A stretch of DNA of 64,000 bases from Harmonia axyridis (Eukaryota > Arthropoda > Insecta > Coleoptera > Coccinellidae), in NCBI RefSeq assembly GCF_914767665.1, contig NC_059504.1:35495720-35559719 (forward strand), written 5' to 3'. The position numbers and the translations under genes were made by a program. The notes under the pieces are model-generated. The model searched no databases, was not told the origin of the DNA, and saw only the letters and a list, made by a program, of their open reading frames with translations. This document shows, piece after piece, positions 38,701 to 48,135 of the stretch. How positions within the stretch are numbered: position 1 is the first letter of the stretch; every line of letters begins with the position of its first letter.

Positions 38701-40013
38701 GAGTTACTCCACAGCCGTCTTCATAGATGATAATTTAGGTAATAAAGACGGCTATGGCTACTCTATCTAAAGGATGTTTTTTTAGAGCTATAGAACTTTA
38801 AATTGCAATAAAACAACGATGGATTATTCGATTGATATGAATTTTATTTATCCGCAAGATAATCTTGTGGCATTACATTTCAAATATGATTTCTGGTATA
38901 TGACCGCCACGGCTGGCTCGGATGTAGTCCAATCTGGACGTCCAATTATCGATGACTTTTCCAACATTTGTGGCCGTATATCGGCAGTAACACGGCGAAT
39001 GTTGTCTTCCAAATAGTCAAGGGTTTGTGGCTTATACGCATAGAGCAATGACTTTACATAGCCCCACAAAGTAGTCTAGCGGTGTTAAATCACAAGATCT
39101 TGGAGGCCAATTCACAGGTCCGAAACGTGAAATAATGCGGTCACCAAACGTGTTTTTCAATAAATCGATTGTGGCACGAGCTGTGTGACATGTTGCGCCG
39201 TCTTGTTGGAACCACAGCTCCTGGACATCATGGTTGTTCAATTCAGGAATGAAAAAGTCAGTACTCATGGCTCTATACCGATCACCATTGGCTGTAACGT
39301 TCTGGCCATAATCGTTTTTGAAGAAGTACGGACCAATGATTCCACCAGCCCATAAAGCGCACCAAACCGTAAGTTTTTCTGGATGTAACGGTGTTTCGAC
39401 ATACACTTGAGGATTAGCTTCACTCCAAATGCGGTAGTTTTGTTTGTTGACGTAGCCATTCAACCAAATAGACGTAGTGCGCGATACGTATTCCGCACAG
39501 AACCATTATTTTCGAAATAAAATTGTACTATTTGCAAGCGTTGTTCAGGAGTGAGTCTATTCATGATGAATTGCCAAACCAAACTGAGAATAAATCACTT
39601 GACAGCTGTTAAATCGGTCGCCATCTTGAACAGTAATGCCAACTTAAAGTTATATACCTCGAAAAAAAGACAGCCTATATATCATGGTGTTTTGTATTTA
39701 TAACACTATTATACCTGTATCTTCTCCTCTCCTTCAAAATTTTATTTTTTTTTCAGATCGTCATGGACTTCGGGAACCCCAACGAATCGAGCAACTCCAA
39801 ATGAAAATCATATCGTCACTTCGGGATCACGTAACTTACAACGCTGAAGCACAAAGAAAGACCCATTATTTCAGCAGACTTCTCGGTAAGCTCCCTGAAC
39901 TGAGATCCTTGAGCGTTCAGGGACTTCAGAGAATATTCTATCTCAAACTGGAAGATTTGGTTCCAGCCCCTCCTTTGATAGAGAAAATGTTTGCAGCAAG
40001 CTTGCCATTCTAA
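17422..40013 (+). CDS. Hr38: Hr38: NR4A-type orphan nuclear receptor (spliced, 5' end missing)
   Basis: Transcription factor of the NR4A/NGFI-B family, acting in the nucleus as monomer or dimer. Coding exons are 17422-17719, 23129-23491, 25889-26318, 28708-28970 and 39757-40013; all junctions are ag/gt and in frame, totalling 536 residues plus stop. Residues 1-200 are a Ser/Pro-rich activation domain. The two zinc fingers span about 202-262, starting CAVCGDTAACQHYGVRTCEG with P-box CEGCKG, followed by the NR4A A-box RTDSLKGRRGRLPSKPK. The ligand-binding domain follows and ends in helix 12 LIEKMFAASLPF. In vertebrate NR4A proteins the ligand pocket is filled by bulky side chains. The first recovered codons (TSFSTSSFADLLTG) lie near the usual family N-terminus, so only a short first coding exon should be missing; it was not found. 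Introns total about 21 kb and are full of transposons. Insect Hr38 is known as a neural-activity-induced gene and a partner of ecdysone signalling. Confidence 0.95.
17835..18345 (-). mobile_element. RTE-like LINE reverse-transcriptase C-terminal fragment
   Basis: On the minus strand the frames read RKLLTCSDFNLNLKLRFVKC YVWSMLLYCMESWT, then AENKLEAFEMW, then after a frameshift KKMSWLRHIRQWTGLHDIQS. These are the C-terminal blocks of RTE-type retrotransposons. It lies antisense in Hr38 intron A-B. A (GA)n run at 17840-17852 marks the edge. Confidence 0.7.
18346..19344. other. Intron sequence, possible LINE scraps
   Basis: Minus-strand fragments such as NPGIETTIKEVLGKVGGKEL at about 18830-18930 may be further degraded LINE ORF1, but this is weak. 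Nothing else was recognised. Confidence 0.3.
19345..21820 (-). mobile_element. Non-LTR retrotransposon (Jockey/CR1-like), 5'-truncated, antisense in Hr38
   Basis: A 790-codon uninterrupted frame (21814-19442) starts inside the endonuclease C-terminus (KIREPTRITTTSSTCLDNIL). It continues through the RT palm: NYRPISLLSSFAKVFEKVLA, AIVLDLAKAFDSVNHKLLLY, GVPQGSILGPLLFVIFINDL, the catalytic FADDANIIISA and KFLGVHIDS. It ends PYNIEEFFCSSRDNVVNI. An in-frame stop precedes the first codon, so the 5' part is lost. The 3' end has a (TTATTG)n tail at 19350-19372. The long open frame suggests a recent insertion. Confidence 0.88.
21821..23128. other. Hr38 intron, no recognised feature
   Basis: AT-rich; only chance open frames were seen. 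Confidence 0.35.
23129..23491 (+). CDS. Hr38: Hr38 coding exon B (A/B domain and first half of zinc finger 1)
   Basis: 363 bp, residues 100-221. The exon starts after gtcttcag and ends GCGAAG/gtaact. It encodes the Ser/Thr/Pro-rich end of the activation domain, then CAVCGDTAACQHYGVRTCEG. The splice site splits the glycine codon just before the second cysteine pair of finger 1. Base composition is clearly richer in G+C than the flanking intron. Confidence 0.95.
23735..24200 (+). mobile_element. LINE reverse-transcriptase fragment (Jockey-like)
   Basis: NVVSIHKAGKDAKFPQNYRL ISLLSCIGKV in one frame and AVFLDVAKAFDKVWHKGLLY KLL in another show RT blocks separated by frameshifts. It is sense-oriented in Hr38 intron B-C. 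Dead fragment. Confidence 0.75.
24397..25780 (+). mobile_element. Rearranged copy of the palindromic element
   Basis: The right arm (24633-25780) is nearly complete. The left arm (24397-24632) is shortened by two deletions relative to 13294-14444 and is joined straight to the right arm without the central spacer. Ends TATGGGAAATGGC and complement remain. It sits in Hr38 intron B-C and stops 108 bp before exon C. Confidence 0.8.
25889..26318 (+). CDS. Hr38: Hr38 coding exon C (rest of DNA-binding domain, A-box, start of LBD)
   Basis: 430 bp, residues 221-364. Acceptor is aattttcag and donor is CCTGG/gtatgt. It completes finger 1 (CKGFFKRTVQKGSKYVC) and encodes finger 2 (ACPVDKRRRNRCQFCRFQKC), the NR4A A-box that contacts DNA 5' of the half-site, the hinge, and the first LBD helices up to FADRIPG. 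A rearranged copy of a palindromic repeat ends only 108 bp upstream. Reading past the donor gives a spurious extension of 12 residues to a stop in the intron. Confidence 0.95.
26440..27370. mobile_element. Diverged fold-back element in Hr38 intron C-D
   Basis: TATTACGGTTAAGC near 26451 mirrors GCTTAACCGTAATA near 27349, and similarity runs inward about 240 bp on each side (AAAACTGACCGTTTTTAGAA against AAAAACGGTCAGTTTTAAG). The interior contains the one-sided termini CAGTGGCGTAGCTAGG at about 26814 and ACAGGGTGTGC at about 26899, so it is probably composite. Confidence 0.55.
27702..28671. mobile_element. Fold-back element ending 36 bp before Hr38 exon D
   Basis: ACAGGCTGTTCCAAATTAAG with TCGGCACCATTGCCAACT at the left is mirrored by the right end (AGTTGGCAATGGTGCCGACT TAATTTTGAACACCCTGT). 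Arms run about 300 bp inward (GCATTTCGATTCGTAATAAC against GTTATAACGAATCGAAATGC). The centre has a tRNA-like patch. No transposase. Confidence 0.7.
28177..28241 (+). other. tRNA-like promoter pair (A and B boxes), possible SINE head
   Basis: TAGCTTAGTGG at 28177-28187 matches a Pol III A box, and GAGTTCACATCCC at about 28228-28240 matches a B box, with T-rich sequence after. The spacing suits a tRNA-derived SINE head or tRNA pseudogene. No cloverleaf was confirmed. Confidence 0.3.
28708..28970 (+). CDS. Hr38: Hr38 coding exon D (LBD core)
   Basis: 263 bp, residues 364-452. It encodes the LBD core (FQEICPEDRDLLFQSASLEL, then LFVLRLAYRTHPND, GVVLNKQQCYRSFGDWL and ISAFACLCALTLVT), closely matching NR4A helices 3-8. 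The acceptor is ttttttttcag and the donor GACAG/gtcagt. A fold-back transposon ends at 28671, so only 36 bp of unique intron, including the polypyrimidine tract, separate it from this exon. Confidence 0.95.
29264..29476 (-). pseudogene. Second Crypton-like N-terminal fragment
   Basis: 70 codons with QKSRRQYENAYQQFKEWCEA and KISENVLFAYFAEKSKNL, homologous to but distinct from the fragment at 30440. It ends at a stop after LYGQYILCYT, close to where relatives read LWSQYSML. Confidence 0.45.
29737..30870 (+). repeat. Direct tandem duplication, period ~545 bp
   Basis: TTTTTCTGTGACGG...GACATTT, TTGACAGGTAACAAAATATG, CCCCGGGAAAAAAGTGAGTA and GATATATATTTATCTACATA occur in the same order at 29737 and 30283. 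The recombinase N-terminus follows each time. Confidence 0.75.
30440..30664 (-). pseudogene. Crypton-like tyrosine recombinase N-terminal fragment
   Basis: 74 codons starting MSDSEFSPTPPELIEAEQIA and containing the helical core-binding motif KSRKIYETAYSRFMEWKMKK. The frame stops soon after QQKPST, where full-length relatives would go on to the catalytic domain. A second copy 545 bp away (about 30068-29890) shares the start and the FSETVLLAYFSELAQQQKP block but lacks the segment between them. Confidence 0.5.
30886..31202 (+). repeat. Two tandem palindromic units, period ~166 bp
   Basis: Each unit has TTAAATTGTCGTTTTTCCTG and a long stem made of ATTAGATTTTAGCTC and GAGCTAAAATCTAAT; the second copy has lost about 17 bp of the loop. 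Confidence 0.75.
31620..33442 (-). mobile_element. Tc1/mariner family B, copy 2, split by a LINE insertion
   Basis: Homologous to 10755-11915. The C-terminal half is at about 31640-32232 (QQNAGMCHMNN and surrounding blocks) and the N-terminal half at about 33150-33442. A 5'-truncated LINE lies between them. Frames are broken. Confidence 0.7.
32233..33150 (+). mobile_element. 5'-truncated LINE nested in the Tc1/mariner copy
   Basis: The frame to 32847 reads LGVMLDNHLKWEEHVAFLNK, LLKTLYHALIESNLTYCIVI WG and FISYYGPILFNKLPTELKNS, the RT C-terminal region of Jockey/CR1-type elements, ending FNELF and a stop. The 3'UTR runs to about 33110. Confidence 0.75.
33443..34044. other. Hr38 intron, no recognised feature
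   Basis: AT-rich; nothing recognised. Confidence 0.3.
34045..34555 (-). mobile_element. LINE C-terminal fragment with (TTATTG)n tail
   Basis: Minus frames read ARENLKDNAEHEVIRL, TCRGSGIIRVGF, VYFNKLPIPLRRETNYMELK and KEPYTVEEFLS. The last matches the EPYNIEEFF end of the LINE at 19345, and the tail (34047-34063) is the same hexamer, so it is a related family. Confidence 0.7.
34560..36500. mobile_element. Fold-back type element, ~130-bp inverted ends
   Basis: Left ACAGGGTGAGTCTTTGACTT mirrors right AAGTCAAAGACTCACCCTGT, and similarity runs inward through AAAGAAACACTTTTTTCCTT and CCGATTCGGCCC. The 1.7-kb interior is AT-rich without a protein. Confidence 0.7.
36505..37390 (-). mobile_element. 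LINE reverse-transcriptase fragment
   Basis: Minus frames give DLSKAFDSLSHDYIIEKLKS YGIRGPGLDWF, then IPQGSILGTILFINFFNDF, YAEDKNIITKA (catalytic Asp pair degraded to YAED) and FLGVYLDETLNWTKDIDEVC. Frameshifts and stops show decay. Confidence 0.75.
37399..37830 (+). repeat. Dispersed palindromic repeat R9, copy 2
   Basis: Nearly identical to 9307-9738, including the GGGCTCTTTCTCC hairpin. It directly abuts the LINE fragment. Confidence 0.75.
37998..38335 (+). repeat. Diverged direct duplication, period ~207 bp
   Basis: CATAGAAAATCCGAGAAGAA TATTGAAAAAGAAAT and CATAGAAAATTCAAGATAAA TATTGAAAAAGAAAT begin two units that continue with GATCG(GG/AG) and GAATTTCAT blocks. Confidence 0.5.
38772..39674 (-). 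mobile_element. Tc1/mariner family A, copy 2 (internally deleted)
   Basis: Same ends as copy 1 (TTTAGAGCTATAGAACTTTA at the left, AAAGTTATATACCTCGAAAA at the right). The frame 39463-39032 has ANPQVYVETPLHPEKLTVWC, QQDGATCHT and CDLTPLDYF, with a frameshift near 39060. The N-terminus joins the middle at a different point from copy 1. Its right end is about 80 bp before Hr38 exon E. Confidence 0.83.
39757..40013 (+). CDS. Hr38: Hr38 last coding exon E (LBD end, AF-2, stop)
   Basis: 257 bp, residues 452-536 and stop TAA at 40011-40013. It encodes DRHGLREPQRIEQLQ, then FSRLLGKLPELRSLSVQGLQ and RIFYLKLEDLVPAPPLIEKM before the C-terminal FAASLPF, the typical NR4A helix 10-12 end. It is separated from exon D by a 10.8 kb intron loaded with transposons, and a Tc1/mariner copy ends about 80 bp upstream. 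Confidence 0.95.
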
Positions 40014-41340
40014 AATGGAAACGGCAAAAGGTTAATTCGTTGATTCGATTAATATCTGAATACATTCTCTGATTAAATTGGGCAGTACATATCGAATGTT
40101 ATTTCCAAGTATTTTCAATGATATCATCGCACAGCAACAGTGGCGACGCTAGGGGGGCCAGGTGAGGACCAGGCCCCCCTAAAATTTGATATACTAAGAC
40201 TAAAATAATTACGAGATTAGCAGAACTATAATTTCGATTTACTTTGACCCCCCAAAAAAAATCCGGCCCCCCTTTGGCCAGCCCTGTTTTTGAAAGCTGG
40301 CGTCGCCACTGCACAGCAGTAATGATAATGAGAGAGTTCATCAATTTGATTAGAAAGAAAATACTCTATTTTATAGAGTTAAAAATGTTAGGATATTCAC
40401 TGTGAATTGAACTACTGCACAGTTCATAAAAATTAAAATCCACTTCTCAAATCTGCCGCAAAATGGTTATTTTATTTTCTGATTGATTTATTCGAACGCC
40501 ATAATGAATTTTCATTACATGCGCCATGAATAGACATAAGCCAGACTGAGAATGGCTGATCATTCCTTATTATATCAGTTGTTCGATTTTTTTTTAATTC
40601 AATATCTAAGAATCATCACTCGAAAGAATATGAAAATATCAAGCCATTGAAATTTCAGGAAATAAAATTCGATTAATGAATTATGACATTTTTAAAGAAG
40701 CCATAATTCAATACAGGTACAGTCTTAAAAAATATCAAGCTGTATTTTAGCCGATAATTATTGTCCGTTATCCCTAATTTAGAAACATCTCTCGGCTTCT
40801 GGATCATTTTGCTGAGCTGATTTCTTCTGTCTTCACATGTGTAATTAGAATATTATAGGAAATGTTTACTTAAAGTACTCTCTTATCCCTCCCTGATTCT
40901 CATTACAGATAACATGCTTTTTTTCCCTTAAATATGAATCCTGCTAAGGAGGTCTTCCTCACCGAATCATCTTTTTTATGTGTTAAGTTTAAGTATGATA
41001 TTAAATTAAGTATAGAGGACTACGAAGAAAAAGGAATGAATTACAGGGAGAGAATCTGATGATAATAATTGTAAGTGCAGAAACTTAATTTACTATTTGA
41101 AAAGTGATATATGTAAATTTAAGATTGTTGTCTATAAAAAAACTGAGTTTATAATTTTTCTAAATGTTACCAGTACCTACTATTGCACACAATGTGTAAA
41201 AGATATATATTTAATTATTAAAATTGCGATAAAATTCCTAGTCAAGGCAATGTATATAAAGGATATAATTTTATTTAAAAATATATTTTGTTATTGCTAC
41301 ATGGATTGAATCCAAAATAAAGTTACCTACTCAAATTCGC
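40014..41340 (+). other. Probable Hr38 3'UTR
   Basis: AT-rich sequence after the Hr38 stop with no coding signal. AATAAA occurs at 40661-40666 and 41316-41321; either could direct cleavage. Several ATTTA pentamers lie near 41205-41280, as is common in short-lived immediate-early mRNAs. It is interrupted by a hAT-type MITE at 40138-40311. The true 3' end needs RNA data. Confidence 0.5.
40138..40311. mobile_element. hAT-type MITE in the Hr38 3'UTR
   Basis: 174 bp with inverted ends CAGTGGCGACGCTAG and CTGGCGTCGCCACTG. The 8-bp flanks CACAGCAA (40130-40137) and CACAGCAG (40312-40319) match at seven of eight, the duplication size of hAT elements. It starts 125 bp after the stop. Confidence 0.8.
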
Positions 41341-43683
41341 ACTTAATATGACAAAATAGAAGCAGGAATAACATCTTGAAAGTTAATACCATAAAAGTAA
41401 TATATACATATAACTTCTTTCTCAAAAATTAGTGAACAAGACTTCGTTCAGAATGCACTTAGTAAGCTGTTCTTTTCAACTTCTATTATATTTTACATAT
41501 AACAAACATATATAGGCAATATTCCTATCCATTAATTCTCAACGAATTATTTCATTTTTTAAATATAAATCCAGTAGATAGTTATACTTGTTCATGAAAT
41601 TGATGAGATATGCATGCTTATATTGGGGAAATAATAATATCTATTCACTTTAGTATGACATTTTTATTTCTTCAGTCTTTCTGTTTCTAATTTTGTCATG
41701 AATGCACACAACATTTCTGACAACTGAACGAGAAAAGTGCCATCGCATCTGCTATGTGCTCTGAGAATTTTTCATATCAAATGAAAACTGCCTTGCCAAT
41801 AATAATAGGACTGAAGGAGAGTTACCTAAAATGGAAAGATTTACCTTTTATGTGATGTGATGCTCTCTGGTCTTAGTTTCAGACCCTATATTCTAATAAT
41901 CATAATAGTTTTGATAAAATCACAAGCAAAAAAGACTCTGGTATTATATTGTGTGAAGTGTTTTTTTTACGTCAATTAATTTCAAGCACTCCTGCTATTT
42001 TTTCGCTTCGCTTAAATCAAATGATTTCCCTTTCCTTTCTCTTACTTTTTCTTTTATATTTGAGTTTTATTTTATAAAAAAGCATCTCAAGCTTTTAACT
42101 TATACATATTTCATACTTTTTTCTATTTTAAACCATTTCTACCACAAGGCTTTCTATATATTCTTTTTTATTATCTATCCATTGCTAAATTACAATTTAC
42201 ACAGTATTGGTACCTCAACTTGTCTAATATATTTTCATATATTTCACTCATATCATATTTGCTGTTGATATAAAATCATCACACATAATTGTATATAAGA
42301 TGATTGTTTTGATAAAGATCGTGCATATTTTTGGAAAGATTTTCAGGATTGGTGTAAAATATGACTCAATCCACTGAAACTTTTTGATAGTATTTTTAGA
42401 ATAAGAGGAATACTTGAGATTGCTAGAATATCAACAGCAACTTGCATTTTGAATAGAGTCATTGCATCGAGTTCATCAAAATACTTGAAGAGAGGCTTAA
42501 ATCGTACGTGAAAGAAAATTACAAATGTTTTTCATGTACCTACTTCAGAACGTCATACATATACAAAAATTCTGTTATTACCAGTCAAGCATAACATCAC
42601 TTAATCTTAGAAATAGTGAATTACCTTGATGATTTTTTTCAAACTAATATACAAGTCGATACATTGATGCAACTGCTTGATTTGAATTAGTTACTCTCCA
42701 TTTTGGTTGAGTATTTTAAATATTTCTAAAAGTGTACCTTATGTGACTAGCCAAACAATAAATGTAATCATATAGTAAGATCCCTTAATTTTTGGTGTAT
42801 TAATATTCAAGAACCTTTTCAATGTATCATCATTATATATTGCTTTTTCAAAGCATTCCGAAACTTACAAGGGTTCTATCGCTATCCTCTTTAAATTCAA
42901 ATCAAATTTATTCTTACAAATTTTATGATTTTCTTTCTTAATACCCAACCGAAATTTTATTCCTCACATTTCAATGAACTTTCCTGACAATTCAAAGCAA
43001 ATAAATGCCTGATAACTATTTAGTTAATTTCAATTAATATAACCATGTAAGTGATAAGTCGAAAAAAATTCAGACACACTAGCGTTTCCAACAAACTCAC
43101 TTCAATCAATTGCATCAGCGTATTTGAATAAATGAGCTTGATATTTAACAGCTTCAAACCGTTGGATCTAGAATTTCAATTTAGAATCTGGTTCTTTAGC
43201 TTACATTAGAAATGTAAGAAGTATCAAAGACATCTGCACGCTCAGAAAAATTTTATAGGATACTTACCACAAAACTCCAATGATTCATACAATCTGCCAA
43301 TGAATGCCAGTTTTTTATTTATGGTATTGTATGATAGAATAAGTTACCACTCTATCCAATTATTTTCCCTTAATAGAAATGTAGTTAACTTGATGATATA
43401 ATACTCCTATTTACTGTTAATTTTTATTTTTTTTTACCCAAAATTTATTGGGAATTTTTAATGCAATTATTTTATGAAATTTTTGGTTGATTGTTACAGT
43501 TTGAAGGACTATATTTGATACACTATACCAATGTGTGAGTTCTTCATATTTTATTTTATGATAATTATATTTTTTTAGGTGTGAAAGTATGTTATAATAA
43601 TTTCACTTCATAAAATAAATTATATAAAATTAGTTTATTTAGTTTTTATCTATATTCACCTATTTTTAACCCATACACGAAAG
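41341..43683. other. AT-rich stretch without recognised genes
   Basis: No open frame, transposon terminus or RNA gene was recognised here. It could be distal Hr38 3'UTR or plain intergenic DNA. Confidence 0.4.
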
Positions 43684-45545
43684 GTAGTAGTAGTAGTAGT
43701 GTTTATTGGTTCCAGAGAATTACACATAGCATAAAATATGGAACATGTCAAAAAATTCTCTTATATACGAGTAGAATCGTTTTTACAAAAGTTCCTGAAT
43801 TCCTGTACACAATACGGTTCACAATTTAATATCAGATCATACAACCTCTTCTTGAACTGCTATAGGTAAGCTAGAAAAATCTCTCAACTTAGGTGGTAAT
43901 GCATTAAACAAGTTTATGGCCAAATACTGAACACTTTTTTCTGTCAAAGTTGTTGTATGCGCTGGTACATTAAAAGGAAAGATTCTCCTTGTATTATTTA
44001 AATTTTTGTATGATACAAAATAGTGGTGATGTTCAACAAAAAATATCAATACTTTATAAATATATAAACCATGAACAGTGAGTATATTGTTCTTTTTGAA
44101 AATACCTCTACATGAAACCCTGTATCCCATTCTAAGCATTGTTCTCAGTGCTTTCTTCTGAATTACAAAAACAGATTCTACACATGAAGAACACATGAAT
44201 GAAAATTCGCGAAATAACTTAAGAATATTTAGACTAACTTGATTCCTCAGCATGAAGAGAGTATAACAAGCACAATTTAATTTACCTATTAAGTGATCGA
44301 TATGTTCACTCCATTTCGAGTACTTATCAAGTCTAAGACCGAGGAATTTTATATGATCCCTAACTTTAATATCGTCGTCATCACACTGAGGATAGTTTAT
44401 TCTGGAATGTTCACTTCGGAAAATTACACAATTTGTCTTTTGAACATTCAAAACTGAGTTATGATCCCCAAACCACTGTTCCGCAAGCTTTAATAAATCA
44501 CTCACATAGCCTTCTAGCGCTGACAAACTCCTCAATCCAACAATAAAGTTTGTATCATCTGCAAACGTCACAGCTTTACAATTCACTCTGCTATATATGA
44601 GATACAATGAACTGAGATAGACAACAAACAACAAAGGGCCCAATATGCTACCCTGTGGTAAACCAACCGTGATAGCTCTGTCATCAGAGGCAACGGTTTG
44701 ATCTCTAAGTCCAACAATGACCCTCTGCTTTCTGTCCGTTGAGTAACTCTGCATTAGTTTCAACTGATTATCCCTAATTCCACAGTTGTCTGATATTTCC
44801 AACAATTTTTGATGTTCTACACAATCGAATGCCTTTGATAGATCTAAAAAGAGGCCAACTGGTATCTCGCCTTGTTCAAGTGCCTCAACAACTTCATTTG
44901 TGAGTTCGAAAATAGCTGTTTCTATATTTCTATTTTTTACAAAACCGTGCTGGCATTTTGGGAAGATATTGAATTTATGAAAAAACTTTGAAAGTCTGTT
45001 GTGAAGGATCCTTTCAAAAATTTTGGAGAATGATGAAAGTATACTTATGGGCCTGTAAATATTAGGATCTTCTACATTCCCTTTTTTATGAATGGGTTTG
45101 ATTGTGGCTATCCTAAGGTTGTCAGGGGAAACGCCCTCCCTGAAAGAGCGATTTATTATTTGGGTGAGAGGTTCGACTATCAGATCTATGGATGTCTTGA
45201 TGACCTTGATGGGGATCTCATCATAACCGCATGAGTATTTATTCTTGAAAGAACGCACAACAGATATAACCCCCTCCTGGGAGATCTCAAACATATAGAA
45301 AGTATTCTCCAGTGGGAGGCACAGCGGACTTAGAGACATTCCGAGTTAGGGAAGTGGCAATCTCAGCAAAAAAGTTATTGAACTCATTTGCCAGCTTTGT
45401 TGGATCAGCAGGTTTGAAAGAAACTTCTGCCATGGGATATTGATTATATATAATATACCTATTTTTCATTATCAAATCAAATGACACTATCAGGGACATA
45501 GCTACTGGGACCCAATTCTTGAAAACTAGGGAATAGATCAATCGA
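43684..45545 (-). mobile_element. Non-LTR retrotransposon (Jockey/CR1-like), frameshifted
   Basis: The 500-codon frame 45339-43837 carries the RT: NIYRPISILSSFSKIFERIL, VGLFLDLSKAFDCVEHQKLL, VGLPQGSILGPLLFVVYLSS, catalytic FADDTNFIVGL and IKFLGLRLDKYSKWSEHI. An overlapping frame 45541-45287 gives the preceding PADPTKLANEFNNFFAEIAT block, so one frameshift separates them. The tail at 43684-43701 is a repeated three-base unit. 5'-truncated. Confidence 0.85.
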
Positions 45546-46020
45546 GAAAACGGTGACGTGGTTCTACTGACAATCGAAGTGGAATTCTTGAATGTCTTTC
45601 TATCGGAAGGTAATAGAAGATGGCTGCCTGATGCTTCTACTGGGTAATTTAAGGGATCAGCCGGGGAAGAACAATATTGGACAATTTAGGATTCTTCCTT
45701 TGTTTTGTGCTTTTCATTATATCTATCTTGTATTATAAGATATCTACACAGCTGGGATTAAATCAAATCAGATCACTGGTTATATCGGCTAGCTACTACA
45801 ATAATAATGAATAACAATCTTCAAAGATTCGTTTTGTGGGAAGAAATTATGGAAGATGTTGAAGATGCTGAAGAATTATGAAAAGTATTAGGTGTATCTG
45901 AAAAAATTCAATTCAATTTTTTCACAATAAATATCATGAAATGTGACAAACATCACAGTATAAAACAAATACTTGACAAATCGATCTCAAAAATTCAAGT
46001 GGCAAAATTCCTTTTCTAAT
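45546..46020. other. No recognised feature
   Basis: Intergenic; no coding signal. Confidence 0.3.
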
Positions 46021-46375
46021 ACAAGGAAAGTCGAGACCGGAGTACCACAAGGTTCTATATTGGGATCTATATTGTTCATTATCTTCACGAACGATTGATA
46101 TGTGAACGTAGAAGCTGACAAAATCTGCAGTTATACAGCAGTTATACAGTCAATTATGTGGACGGCTCTCGACGGCGATATTTATGATAAGAAGAATAAA
46201 ACAGCTTTCAAGTGTGGAAACTGGAAAACTAACATATTATTCAGCCTTCCACTGTCAGATGTTATATGGAATCATTATATGTGGACAAAATACTTGCATC
46301 GAAAAGGTTCTTGTGAAACAAAAAAGGGCAATAAGAACACTCTTTGGTCTGAAACAAACTGAAGGCTCCCGAGGT
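46021..46375 (+). mobile_element. LINE RT fragment, sense
   Basis: RKVETGVPQGSILGSILFII FTND at 46025, then after a deletion LTYYSAFHCQMLYGIIICGQ and CIEKVLVKQKRAIRTLFGLK. The catalytic block between them is lost. Confidence 0.65.
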
Positions 46376-46700
46376 AGCCCAAAGTCATGCACCCGAGTGA
46401 ATTTAACAGATCATTCAAAAATATCAAAAATAGTAGATGGCCAAGATTCGATCCCTGAGGAACTCCAGCTTCCAGTTCATATTTAAAGGATCGAAAACCA
46501 TTATAAACAACATAGTTGAATCTTCCCTTCAAGTAGAATCCAATTAACCTCACGTAAGCAGGACAAAAACCGAATGTTTTAATCCACCGAATCGAACGCT
46601 CTTGAAAAATAAGTATAAATCACATCTACTTGACCATTATCATCTAATCATCTACAGTCTCTGTAATATACTGTGATAAAGTTGCCAGAATTTTTTGACT
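46376..46700 (-). mobile_element. LINE RT fragment, inverted relative to its neighbour
   Basis: Minus frame 46553-46275 gives LIGFYLKGRFNYVVYNGFRS, ELEAGVPQGSNLGHLLFLIF LND and then runs into the sense fragment. The two pieces meet head to head near 46376. Confidence 0.6.
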
Positions 46701-46818
46701 ACATTGTTTACTCATATCTATAATGTGAGAAAAAGAGGTTTGATAACGAAGTTTGAACCAAATTACTCGAAATAATTTTTTTTATAACCAATTAGATTGT
46801 TAACTTAGGTATCTTATA

Positions 46819-47492
46819 CTGGGTGTTCCTGAATCGGAGTTACGAAGGAAAATGAGATATTCCTTGGATAATTTTGAAGATAAAATGGCCCATAAACATG
46901 AGCCCGCAAACGCTTTGTTTTCGAACTACAAGGTGTTTCTTGTAGTCCTACTTTTTTGTGATGCTTAACCAGTTTATCGATTCTTCATTAATCTTCGCTA
47001 TAGAGTTGATAAATAAGTACTAAAACTTATAATTAATTAATTCATAACAGCTACCTAACTGGATCTTTATAATAATTTGGATTTTCCTGAGAATTACTAT
47101 AGAGAGCTTTTTGATTTTTTTTCTCGAAATCGATTGTAGATACGACAAAACTGCAACAAATCAAGAAGTGTAGTACTGAACTAGTTTTTTTTTTATTTTT
47201 CTAAACTACGAGTGGTTCACAAAAAAATTATTATGGAGGAAAGAAGCGGACATCCATCTAGAAAAAATTCACCCTGTGATTTGCATTCAAAATTAGGATA
47301 TCACAGGATGAATACTTTAAATTGGAATATCTATACCAATTCAAGTAAAATATCTTGTGAAGGGAAAGGCGCTATGAGAGAAAAACTTGAACATCTGTAT
47401 CTCAAAAACAAAGCGTTTGAGGACTTTTTTTCTTGAAATGATCCTAGAAGTCTTTCATTTTCATTTGTACCTCCAATTTAGAAACACCCTGT
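46819..47492. mobile_element. Fold-back element
   Basis: ACTGGGTGTTCCTGAATCGG mirrors the right end CCAATTTAGAAACACCCTGT with some divergence; further in, CGCAAACGCTTTGTTTTCGA mirrors CTCAAAAACAAAGCGTTTGA. No protein. Confidence 0.6.
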
Positions 47493-47937
47493 AGTTGTAT
47501 TCGATTCAAAACTGATGTCTTCATAAAAAAATTGCAATTTGAATGAATTATACTAAATTGTACAACACAGCCCAAACAATTTTTCGATGCGAATTCAGTT
47601 CTTTGATAACTACATATTGAAATTTTGTGACGAGAATGATACAAAAAACCGAAAACAACGGGTAAGTGCATACCGATGACGAATGCAAAAATCACAGATG
47701 GCAAATAAGGGACGATGCCCAGAAAGCAAACAGATAAAGGAAAAAATAAACCTCGGACAAAGACGAGCTTGTAGTGCAATAAAAGTACTCATCTTGAAAG
47801 CGATAATAAACTCATAAACCGTAAATTACGTCCAGTACACCCCCTTCCCTCCCATTTATACACCCTTGACACTATGACCCTCTGCCAGGTGGGACTGTAC
47901 GTGTACACCCTGACGCATACTTGTATACAAAGCATCC

Positions 47938-48135
47938 TCATTATACCTTCGCGAATTTGGAGAGGATAAAAAATATCGGCCTATAGTTTTTGATCTCGCT
48001 CTTGTCATTCTTCTTAACTGGGACTACTCCAGCTCTTTTCCACAAATTTGGGAATATTGATGTTTGTATACTCTTCGAAATGAAGACATTAACAGGATAA
48101 GCGAGGGCAGAGGCGCACTTCCTGACCAACAATGC
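47938..48135 (-). mobile_element. LINE RT scrap
   Basis: Minus frame: FISKSIQTSIFPNLWKRAGV VPVKKNDKSEIKNYRPIFFI LSKFAKV, the start of an RT domain. Isolated fragment. Confidence 0.65.
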
